Of a stretch of 6,996 bases of DNA, positions 1-5,666 are shown piece by piece. Location: the NCBI GenBank assembly GCA_015521535.1, contig WAOA01000026.1:1-6996 (forward strand), in the 5' to 3' direction. Position 1 is the first letter of the stretch. The number at the start of each line of letters is the position of its first letter. The position numbers and the translations under genes are program-made. The stretch is from Candidatus Aenigmatarchaeota archaeon (GTDB lineage: Archaea; Aenigmatarchaeota; Aenigmatarchaeia; Aenigmatarchaeales; SZUA-1535). The notes beneath the pieces were generated by a model. The model made no database searches. It worked only from the letters and a program-made list of their open reading frames with translations, and was not told the origin of the DNA.

Positions 1-2124
1 ACCGTGCTCTACTTTAACTTTGAAGACGATAGCGATGGCTATATAGAAGATTTATCCGGCAACGGAAACACAGGCTATTTATACGGAAACACAAGATTAC
101 TTTTACATTTTGATGAAGGAGAAGGAGAATATGTTTATGATAAAACTGCTTGGAATAATAACGGACACTTGACAAATACATCTCTTTCCTGTGTTAATAC
201 AGAATTTTGTCCTGAATGGAAAAGCAACGGTGATTGTGTTTCAGGTAACTGCGTAAAATTTCGCGGTCTGAACGATTATTTCACAACATTTCGCTTTACT
301 GAAGTAACGCCACAACTGATTTTCAACGATTCTTTCGAATATGCAAGCATTAACGATTTTTGTTCTGCATGGAATCTGCCAAGTTGCCCATCTTCAACTT
401 ATTACGAGTATTCTTTAGATTCTTCTACAAATGTGGATGGAAGTAAAAGTTTGAAAATAAAAACAAATGCAAGCAGTGGCTGGAGTTGGACATGCAAGTG
501 GATTAACACAACTCCTGGTGTTTACAAATTTGTCTCGTATGTAAAAACAACATCCAATCTCGCAGGATATCATAATGTAATTGGTATCAACTCAACGAGA
601 TTTCTTGGGCAAGTCCTTCAAACTTGCATGGGAATTAACTCTTCTTCTTGGTTTAGATGTGAGGGAATATTTGTCGTGCCTTTAGATGTTTACGGAAATA
701 ACAGAAGTGTGAAAATTTGTCTCAATGCTGGAAAGAAAACTAATTCTTCCAATGCTTACGCATGGGTCGATAAGGTTGAAATATGGAAAATAGGAGAAAC
801 GAGCATAGATTACGAAGAATATCCTCAGATGGAAGAGTATACAATAACTTTATGGATTAAAGGAAGCAAAAATTTAAAGACATATGCTCAGGGTGTTTTA
901 AATTTTGAAGGTGGTGATTTACAATTAGTTAAATACCCTGCGTATGGAGTAAGATATTCAATAAAAATAGAAAATTTTGTTTATCCGGGGTTTTATCTCA
1001 CAACAAATCAAACAAAAACAAGCGAAGATCCTTCACACTATGTTTATCATCCTTTCGCAGATAAGTGGATAAATGATTGGATTTTCTTTTCGTTGAGTGT
1101 AAATAACAGAACTAACACCACAATAGTATGTATCAACGACCAATGCTTAACCTTGGAAAGAGGATTTTCTTCGGATAAATGGTATAGATTACCGATAATA
1201 AATATAGGTCGCGGACAGTGGAAAGGCTCCAGCTTCAACGGCACGATAGATGAAGTCGCAATTTATTCCCGCGCCCTGACAGAAGAAGAAATCAAATCTT
1301 TATATCAAGCCCAGAGAGCAAAGTTTATTGAATTTGTTAATGGCAAGCACGGAAAGGCAATTGAGTTTGATGGAAAGGATGATAAAATAAATATATCAAA
1401 TTCTCCAACTATAAATATTACCGGAAATCAACTAACAATTTTTACATGGATAAAACCTTATGGACAGTCTGGAAGTGCAAAGTTTGTTTATAAAAGCAAT
1501 GAAAGTGAACCAACGGGGTATGGATTATCTTATCAACAAGGGTATTATGGAGGACTACCAAATCAGACGGTTTCATTTTTCATAGGAAATGGTACAAAAG
1601 CATGGAACGGAACAAATGATAATTACTTTGCAATATGTTACAATCCGATTCCTTTAAATACATGGACATATGTAGTAGGTGTTGCGGAAACAGGAGTATT
1701 AAAAATTTATGTGAATGGAACTCTCTGTAATACTTCAAGCTATCTTGGCTCCATCCAACCAAACGAATTTCCATTAGAAATAGGTGGACATTATTTTACT
1801 GCTGCTGGTGCTAAACAATTTTTCAACGGCACCATAGATGAAGTAATCATCTACAACCGCTCTCTCAGCGAAAACGAAATAAAAAGAACTAACTTACTAA
1901 CACTCCTCGTACATAATCCTTCCCAGGTAACAATACCTGATCTACAAATAGGTGTAAAAATAAACAACACCTACACCGCAAAAGAAGAATTCTACACAAA
2001 CAGCACAAACATAGATCTCGCTCCAGGAGAAATAAAAACGCTCAATATCCGCATACCAGAAGGTAACATAGAAAAAGTAATTGTCTCTTCTCCCTGCGGA
2101 GTAAGCGCAGAATATTCTCCGTAG
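1..2124 (+). CDS. LamG-domain surface glycoprotein, 5' partial
   Basis: The frame is open to the left window edge, so the true start is probably upstream; the GTG at 4 is only the first possible start inside the window and residues are numbered from it. The visible 706 residues contain a lone LamG-like first strand (about 2-25), then a LamG/concanavalin-A-like domain (about 31-437) that ends in the family motif FNGTIDEVAIYSRALTEEEI, and a second LamG domain (about 448-630) ending in FNGTIDEVIIYNRSLSENEI. Residues about 103-263 interrupt the first domain and look like a separate carbohydrate-binding-type jelly roll (DGSKSLKI near its start, AWVDKVEIW at its end). The tail (632-706) is a beta-rich domain with a Cys near the end. 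There are more than twenty N-x-S/T sequons, as expected for an exported archaeal glycoprotein. LamG folds usually bind glycans or proteins; the ligand here is unknown. No membrane anchor is visible at the C terminus, so any signal peptide or anchor must lie upstream. Confidence 0.85.
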   Translation, partial: TVLYFNFEDDSDGYIEDLSGNGNTGYLYGNTRLLLHFDEGEGEYVYDKTAWNNNGHLTNTSLSCVNTEFCPEWKSNGDCVSGNCVKFRGLNDYFTTFRFTEVTPQLIFNDSFEYASINDFCSAWNLPSCPSSTYYEYSLDSSTNVDGSKSLKIKTNASSGWSWTCKWINTTPGVYKFVSYVKTTSNLAGYHNVIGINSTRFLGQVLQTCMGINSSSWFRCEGIFVVPLDVYGNNRSVKICLNAGKKTNSSNAYAWVDKVEIWKIGETSIDYEEYPQMEEYTITLWIKGSKNLKTYAQGVLNFEGGDLQLVKYPAYGVRYSIKIENFVYPGFYLTTNQTKTSEDPSHYVYHPFADKWINDWIFFSLSVNNRTNTTIVCINDQCLTLERGFSSDKWYRLPIINIGRGQWKGSSFNGTIDEVAIYSRALTEEEIKSLYQAQRAKFIEFVNGKHGKAIEFDGKDDKINISNSPTINITGNQLTIFTWIKPYGQSGSAKFVYKSNESEPTGYGLSYQQGYYGGLPNQTVSFFIGNGTKAWNGTNDNYFAICYNPIPLNTWTYVVGVAETGVLKIYVNGTLCNTSSYLGSIQPNEFPLEIGGHYFTAAGAKQFFNGTIDEVIIYNRSLSENEIKRTNLLTLLVHNPSQVTIPDLQIGVKINNTYTAKEEFYTNSTNIDLAPGEIKTLNIRIPEGNIEKVIVSSPCGVSAEYSP
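1234..1256 (+). repeat. Near-identical LamG motif block, copy 1
   Basis: These 23 bases encode FNGTIDEV at the end of the first LamG domain and match 1822-1844 at 22 of 23 positions. The surrounding domain DNA is far more diverged, so the block stands out as conserved at nucleotide and not only protein level. Confidence 0.7.
1822..1844 (+). repeat. Near-identical LamG motif block, copy 2
   Basis: This is the second copy of the block at 1234-1256, at the end of the second LamG domain. The single difference (C for G) is silent, both codons being Thr. Spacing between the copies is 588 bp, exactly 196 codons. Confidence 0.7.
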
Positions 2125-2192
2125 GAAATGGGAACAAGCGGGAGATGTGGATAGAAGACAGGGGTAAGTCATAAAAGTCTAGCCACTTCTCA

Positions 2193-2198
2193 TTTTTT
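2193..2198 (+). terminator. T-tract, possible archaeal terminator
   Basis: A run of six T lies about 70 nt after the stop of the LamG gene and just before the convergent toxin gene. Archaeal termination commonly uses such T-tracts without a hairpin. The assignment is weak, because the stretch 2125-2209 holds nothing else recognisable. Confidence 0.3.
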
Positions 2199-2209
2199 GA
2201 TTCGTAATT

Positions 2210-2590
2210 TTACCATACAACTTCAACAATTCCGGAATTTCTTATCTCCTTGTCCCTTGTGATCAGTTTAGCATTGAGCAATTTTGCTGTAGCAACGATA
2301 ATTCTATCGTGAAGCTCTCTTAAACTTATTTCTGAAAGAAGTTTAACGACTTGAAAATTAAAAGACACAGGAATAAAATTGCTTGAAATCTCTATTTTCT
2401 CAACTAATTCCTCAAAGTCAAGTTCTATTTTCTTCATTTACACAAGATAAAGACACTCTGCTAAAACTATGGTCGGGATAAATATGACTGTTTCGCCTTT
2501 TTCCGCAGAAGCGAAAATTTCATCTATTTTGGGTGGAAGCTTTCCAGCAAGATACCACACGAAAGGGTGAGTATCAGTTACGTAAAACAT
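2210..2590 (-). pseudogene. vapC: VapC-like PIN-domain toxin, split by in-frame TAA
   Basis: Reading from ATG at 2590, 50 codons give the N-terminal half of a PIN ribonuclease (MFYVTDTHPFVWYL to IPTIVLAECLYLV). A TAA at 2440-2438 follows, then the same frame continues with ATG at 2437 for 75 residues (MKKIELDFEELVEK to RDKEIRNSGIVEVVW). Together they make a normal-length PIN domain of 126 codons. The four acidic metal-binding positions all survive: D6, E46, and the aspartates of LHDRIIVATA and ITRDKEI (codons 95 and 113). Family members cleave RNA, often tRNA or rRNA, and are silenced by a co-encoded antitoxin. A one-base change (for example GAA or AAA to TAA) would explain the stop. The immediately following ATG could in principle allow re-initiation and a two-piece protein, but I see no ribosome binding site, so inactivation is more likely. 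The start overlaps the antitoxin end by 17 nt, typical of such operons. Confidence 0.85.
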
Positions 2591-2780
2591 TGGCTTCGCC
2601 AAACAAAGATTTTTTTGCCATTTCTATCGATTTATCCAGCTCTTCTTCTGAAACAAGAATTTTGCACATACCTTTCAGAGTAACAGGCTTTGTTTTCTTT
2701 ACAAAACTTTCAAACATTATCAACATTTTGAGATTTTCCAATTCTCTTTCTATATTTTCCAATCTTTTTTCAATCTGCAT
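2574..2780 (-). CDS. vapB: VapB-like antitoxin, 68 aa
   Basis: This small protein (MQIEKRLENIERELENLKML...) has an N-terminal heptad-like helix rich in Glu, Lys and Leu (about residues 2-22) and a C-terminal segment, EEELDKSIEMAKKSLFG (about 45-61). The latter resembles the toxin-binding tail of archaeal VapB-type antitoxins. It lies directly upstream of the PIN gene and overlaps it by 17 nt, the usual antitoxin-first arrangement. I chose ATG 2780 because a TATA-like element sits 24-31 nt upstream. A longer frame reaching 2861 would run through the insertion-sequence terminus and adds unconvincing sequence. Function as an antitoxin is inferred from context and the C-terminal motif; no clear DNA-binding fold is visible. 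With its toxin interrupted, the gene may be free to decay, but it appears intact. Confidence 0.72.
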   Translation of the reverse strand: MQIEKRLENIERELENLKMLIMFESFVKKTKPVTLKGMCKILVSEEELDKSIEMAKKSLFGEANVLRN

Positions 2781-2803
2781 ACAATGTATTTTGCAATTAA
2801 GAG

Positions 2804-2819
2804 TTTTTAAATTTTTAAA
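2804..2819 (-). promoter_or_regulatory. TATA-like element for vapBC
   Basis: On the minus strand this reads TTTAAAAATTTAAAAA. Its part nearest the gene (2804-2811) lies 24-31 nt upstream of the antitoxin ATG at 2780, the distance expected of an archaeal TATA box serving a leaderless transcript. The insertion-sequence terminus starts only 11 bp further upstream, so any native operator beyond the TATA element has been displaced. The motif is also A/T-symmetric and could serve the transposase on the plus strand. Confidence 0.5.
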
Positions 2820-2829
2820 TTCTAGCACA

Positions 2830-2847
2830 GATGCTGTCCGGATAAGA
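2830..2847 (+). repeat. IS terminal sequence, copy 1 (18 bp)
   Basis: The sequence GATGCTGTCCGGATAAGA recurs exactly at 6954-6971 in the same orientation. Here it sits just before the IS6-like transposase gene, which marks it as the left terminal repeat of that element. No inverted partner (CTTATCCGGACAGCAT) is found downstream of the transposase within the window. Confidence 0.75.
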
Positions 2848-3468
2848 GCGCCAAAGAGCATTTATGCACAACGCTTGAGAATTAGAAAATTTATTAACGC
2901 CAAGGAGATGAGCAAGGTGCTGAGCCCCTGTATAAAGGAAATGTTCTCAAAAATATTTAAAAGAAATAGGAAACCTTTAGTAAATATAAGAAAAATATTC
3001 AGAAAAGCAAAAAACCTCTTAGATCTAATTAAACCTAAGAAAAGAAAAATCATAGTCATAGATGAAACTAAGCTTAGCGGTTTTTATGTATGGGCGGCAA
3101 GAGATATAGAAAGAGGAGAAATAATAGCCTTTCACGTAAGTAAAGGTAGAAGTTTTTTAGAAGCTTATTTATTTGTGAGAAAGGTTTTAAGAAAATGTTT
3201 AGATAAGCCTGAATTGATTCTTGTAGATAAAGGGCCTTGGTATAAATGGGTTTTAGAAAGATTTGGATTAAATTATAAACATGAGAGATTTGGTAAGAGG
3301 AATAGCATAGAATCTTGGTTTTTTATTTTGAAGCATAGGACAAAGAGATTCTATAACTCTTTTAAGAGGAATGCGAAGGATATTGGTAAATGTGTTGAAT
3401 CTTTTGTTTATAGCTTTGTTAGTGTGTATAATTTACTATTGCTATTGAATAGAGGTGAGTTAAGTTGA
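2831..3468 (+). mobile_element. IS6-like insertion sequence, right end missing
   Basis: The element begins with the 18-bp terminus near 2831 and carries one transposase gene ending at 3468. Instead of an inverted terminus, sequence of an unrelated IS5/IS4-type transposase follows at once. The right end has therefore been lost by deletion or recombination, and the exact junction (about 3460-3470) cannot be fixed by eye. I see no flanking target duplication. Confidence 0.65.
2875..3468 (+). CDS. IS6-like DDE transposase
   Basis: This is the transposase that would cut and join the ends of its own element. Counting from TTG 2875 (197 residues), the catalytic acids are D63 in VIDETKLSG, D118 in LVDKGPWYKW and E146 in RNSIESWF. 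The spacing and the GPWYxW and HERFGxRNxxE signatures match archaeal IS6-type (ISPfu-like) transposases as I recall them. The N terminus holds a basic helical region (RLRIRKFINAKEMSKVL). Start choice is uncertain: the homology-like segment seems to begin slightly earlier (SIYAQRL, at an ATT codon at 2860), and ATG 2908 is also possible. The frame stays open back to 2533, but that part is antisense to vapB and is not real. The catalytic domain looks complete, yet without a right terminus the element is probably not mobile by itself. Confidence 0.8.
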   Translation: MRIRKFINAKEMSKVLSPCIKEMFSKIFKRNRKPLVNIRKIFRKAKNLLDLIKPKKRKIIVIDETKLSGFYVWAARDIERGEIIAFHVSKGRSFLEAYLFVRKVLRKCLDKPELILVDKGPWYKWVLERFGLNYKHERFGKRNSIESWFFILKHRTKRFYNSFKRNAKDIGKCVESFVYSFVSVYNLLLLLNRGELS

Positions 3469-3891
3469 CATGTTCCTCTTGTAAATAAAGCTGGAAAATT
3501 TTATGTTGTTGTGGCTGATAAAGCATATGATAGCATGGCAAATCATAAGCATGTTAGAGAGAAACTTGGAAGATATGCTGTAATTCCTGTTAGGAAGAAT
3601 GTTGATAAAGTGAGCAGGATTAAATGTAGATACAGGAAAGAGATGTTCAGGAGTTTTGATAATAAGATTTATTATCAAAGGAATAAAGCTGAGAGTGTGT
3701 TTTATGTTGTTAAGCGTAGATACGGAGATATCTTGTATTGTAAGAGTACTTCTATGAAGAAGAAAGAGCTGAAGATGAAAATTTTGTGTTACAATGTTTA
3801 TAGATTGGTTAAGTTGGGATTTGATGATTTTTGTTTTTTTGTTGAGATTTCTTGGAGGGTTTCTATGGGGCCCACACAACGAAAGATTTAA
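3469..3891 (+). pseudogene. IS5/IS4-type transposase, C-terminal fragment
   Basis: Starting at HVPLVNKAGKFYVVVADKAYD, this frame encodes the C-terminal half of a DDE transposase of the IS5/DDE_Tnp_1 kind. The second catalytic Asp (ADKAYDS, codon at 3517) and the catalytic Glu (NKAESVFYVVKRRYG, codon at 3691) are present. The N-terminal half with the first Asp is absent. The fragment is in the same frame as the preceding IS6-like transposase, separated from it only by that gene's TGA at 3466-3468. The tail (EISWRVSMGPTQRKI) may read into the element's right terminal repeat, around GGTTTCTATGGGGCCC. A GTG at 3511 would allow a 126-residue product, but a transposase lacking the first catalytic residue cannot be active. 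I read it as a remnant of an older insertion truncated when the IS6-like element joined it. Confidence 0.8.
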
Positions 3892-3894
3892 ATA
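3881..3894 (+). promoter_or_regulatory. BRE/TATA promoter of the lamin-tail gene
   Basis: GAAAGATTTAAATA gives a purine-rich BRE-like start followed by a TATA box (TTTAAATA, 3887-3894). Transcription would begin near 3915-3920, leaving a leader of about 25-30 nt before ATG 3946. The box overlaps the last codons of the transposase fragment, so the promoter sits at the edge of the IS remnant. Confidence 0.6.
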
Positions 3895-3934
3895 CGCGTT
3901 TATTCAATATATTTTCTCGTAATAACATGCTAAC

Positions 3935-3940
3935 GGTGGT
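3935..3940 (+). promoter_or_regulatory. Shine-Dalgarno site GGTGGT
   Basis: GGTGGT ends 5 nt before ATG 3946 and is a plausible match to the archaeal 16S tail. Together with an upstream in-frame TAA at 3931-3933 it fixes the start of the downstream gene. Confidence 0.55.
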
Positions 3941-3945
3941 ATTTT

Positions 3946-4770
3946 ATGAATGCCGCCGAATTAGCACAAATTGCAGTTATTTTATCAAGTTTAATTTCAA
4001 TTCCATTCGTAGCAAAATATATAAATGTAGAAAACGACTATAAATCCGCGATATCGCTTATAAATAATGATACAAAAGATTTTTCTGGTTTTTACGAAGT
4101 TAAACGCGAAATTGGAGAAAACGGAATAATCTATACTTATAAAACGCATAACGGCGTTTACACGGTTAAAATTTCGTCAGACGGTGTTTATTCAGAACTT
4201 ACTCGAATAGGAAGAAAGGTATCTGTGAAAAGCAATTTTTCTCATGAAATCTGGATTTTACAATCGCCAGGAGTGTATCTCAGAAAAATAAGAAGTTTCG
4301 ATGGGATAGAAACTATTTTCAAGACACCTGAAGGAATAATGAAGATAAAAATAACTCCTAGCGGTAATCACACAGAATTTTCCGGATTTATTCTGGAGAG
4401 TGAGATGAAACCTAAACTTGAAAAAAGCGAAGAAATTCTTAGGAGCGAGGTGTATAATCTGAAGAATTTTACTGAAGATATTCTGGGAATAAGAAAGGTG
4501 GAAATAACTTATTTAAAATGCTCCGGTGGTAACGAAAGCGAGTATGTGGAAATTACGAACAAGAGAATGATTCCCATGAACCTGGAAGGATGGAAACTTT
4601 ACGATACAAAAGGAAATACAAATGTTTTTGTACTTAACTTTACCTTATCTCCTGGAGAAAGCGTTAAACTGTTCAGAAATAGAACCGGTATAATATGGAG
4701 CAACGATGATAAGGCTGTACTTGAAAATCTCAACGGAAGAGTAATTTCAGAAAGGGAATGTGACGAATAA
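3946..4770 (+). CDS. Exported or membrane-anchored lamin-tail-domain protein
   Basis: This 274-residue protein opens with a hydrophobic stretch (about 7-22, IAVILSSLISIPFV) that serves as signal peptide or anchor. No basic residue precedes it and a Lys follows at 24, so topology is uncertain. Residues about 50-85 and 111-145 are two copies of a beta-rich unit sharing the pattern GI-x-T-x-x-KT-x-x-G...K-I-[ST]-x-x-G...E. A linker with a short helix (156-175) leads to a lamin tail domain (about 184-270): VEITYLKCSGGNESEYVEI, NLEGWKLYD, LSPGESVKLF and WSNDDKAVLEN are its typical strands. In prokaryotes such domains usually sit on extracellular proteins or nucleases and mediate binding. No nuclease motif is seen here. 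Seven N-x-S/T sequons favour an external location. It has its own promoter and RBS and is convergent with mdh. The ligand and role of the N-terminal repeats are unknown. Confidence 0.78.
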   Translation: MNAAELAQIAVILSSLISIPFVAKYINVENDYKSAISLINNDTKDFSGFYEVKREIGENGIIYTYKTHNGVYTVKISSDGVYSELTRIGRKVSVKSNFSHEIWILQSPGVYLRKIRSFDGIETIFKTPEGIMKIKITPSGNHTEFSGFILESEMKPKLEKSEEILRSEVYNLKNFTEDILGIRKVEITYLKCSGGNESEYVEITNKRMIPMNLEGWKLYDTKGNTNVFVLNFTLSPGESVKLFRNRTGIIWSNDDKAVLENLNGRVISERECDE

Positions 4771-4789
4771 CATTGTTTTTATTCCTAAA
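4771..4789. terminator. Short convergent intergenic T-tract
   Basis: Only 19 bp separate the two convergent stop codons. The plus strand carries GTTTTTATT here, which could terminate the lamin-tail gene. No hairpin is visible and no equally good signal serves mdh. Confidence 0.3.
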
Positions 4790-5632
4790 TTACTCTTGTA
4801 TTTCCTCGAGTTTTTTCTTCAGGATACTTGCTGAATTAATAAGTTTTTCCTTTATTTCCTCGAGTTCTATTATTTTTTCAACACCTGTTTTACCTAAAAC
4901 AACAGGAACGCCTATGGCGATATCGCTTAGCCCGTATTCGTCTTGAAGCACAACTGAACATGGAAATGTTTCTTTTGTATCTTCTACTATTGCTCTTACC
5001 ATCCTGTAAATCGCCACGCCAGGAGCGTAAAAAGTAGCGCCTTTTCTTTTTATAACTTCCATAGCAGATTCTCTCACCGCTTTTTCAATTTTTTCATCAT
5101 CTTTAGATATACACATTCCCTCTCCATGTTCTCCAAAAACGAAGTTTTGCGATATAGTTTTTTCCACGCTCCATAACCTTGCGGTATCCAAAAAATTACC
5201 CATTCCAATAACGCTTTTTCTATCCTTACCTGTTTCCTTCCACATAACATAGGTCATTATATCAACAGGATTCGTTACAACTATTATAATCGTTTTTTCT
5301 GAAATGTTTTTCTTCAATTTCCTTGCAACGTTTTTTATAATTGAAATATTTGTTTTAAGTAAATCCAATCTTGTCATACCAGGTTTTCTCGCAACACCGG
5401 CTGTAACGACAACTATATCGGAATTTTCGATTAGCGCATAATCATCGCTTCCTTTAATATTAACAGGCTTTTGCAATGCATAAGAAGCGTGCACCAAGTC
5501 CAGCGCTTCTCCTTTGGCCAATTCTTTGTTAATATCTATTAAAACAATTTCCTCTAGGTTTAAATGATTCAGGCACGTAAAAGCACTCGTACTTCCTACT
5601 CTACCCGCGCCTATGAAAGCGAGTTTAACCAT
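4790..5632 (-). CDS. mdh: Malate dehydrogenase, NAD-type, compact
   Basis: This enzyme interconverts malate and oxaloacetate with NAD(H) in the cytoplasm. From ATG 5632 the 280 residues begin with the Rossmann loop GAGRVGSTSAF (8-18) and have Asp33 at the end of strand 2 (IDI), favouring NAD over NADP. The substrate loop GVARKPGMTR has R82 and R88, the malate rather than lactate type. N121 (VTNPVD), D149 and R152 (LDTAR), and the catalytic H169 (GEHG) complete the active site. Sequence such as AMEVIKRKGATFYAPGVAIYRMVRAIVEDT resembles the Archaeoglobus enzyme as I recall it. That protein has about 294 residues; the shortfall falls around 153-185, before and after the catalytic His. A longer frame to 5752 would cross the divergent rnz gene, so ATG 5632 is preferred. 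The gene diverges from rnz across 34 bp and appears to be transcribed alone in this window. Confidence 0.93.
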   Translation of the reverse strand: MVKLAFIGAGRVGSTSAFTCLNHLNLEEIVLIDINKELAKGEALDLVHASYALQKPVNIKGSDDYALIENSDIVVVTAGVARKPGMTRLDLLKTNISIIKNVARKLKKNISEKTIIIVVTNPVDIMTYVMWKETGKDRKSVIGMGNFLDTARLWSVEKTISQNFVFGEHGEGMCISKDDEKIEKAVRESAMEVIKRKGATFYAPGVAIYRMVRAIVEDTKETFPCSVVLQDEYGLSDIAIGVPVVLGKTGVEKIIELEEIKEKLINSASILKKKLEEIQE

Positions 5633-5666
5633 AACAAATTTGTATGAATAATTTAATAATAAAATT
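5633..5666. promoter_or_regulatory. Divergent mdh-rnz promoter region
   Basis: These 34 bp separate the two start codons and must hold both core promoters, which implies leaderless or nearly leaderless mRNAs. AAATTTGTAT (5636-5645) is suitably placed for rnz and AATAATAAAATT (5655-5666, read in reverse) for mdh. A perfect 10-bp palindrome, ACAAATTTGT, lies at 5634-5643 directly against the mdh start and could be a regulator site. No Shine-Dalgarno sequence is seen for either gene. Confidence 0.5.

Noticed and set aside
2533..2830. Open reading frame extending the IS6-like transposase about 100 codons upstream
   Set aside because: It runs antisense through vapB and part of vapC and crosses the IS terminus at 2830; its residues show no transposase-like pattern.
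2781..2861. 27-residue N-terminal extension of the antitoxin
   Set aside because: It would start inside the IS and read through the vapBC TATA-like element; the 2780 start fits the promoter distance.
3656..3678. Perfect 9-bp hairpin (TTGATAATA, 5-nt loop, TATTATCAA)
   Set aside because: It lies inside transposase coding sequence for FDNKIYYQ, is entirely AT-rich apart from one pair, and has no flanking signal; probably a by-product of coding.
3460..3879. 139-codon minus-strand open frame
   Set aside because: It is antisense to the IS5/IS4-type transposase fragment, whose plus frame carries recognisable catalytic motifs.
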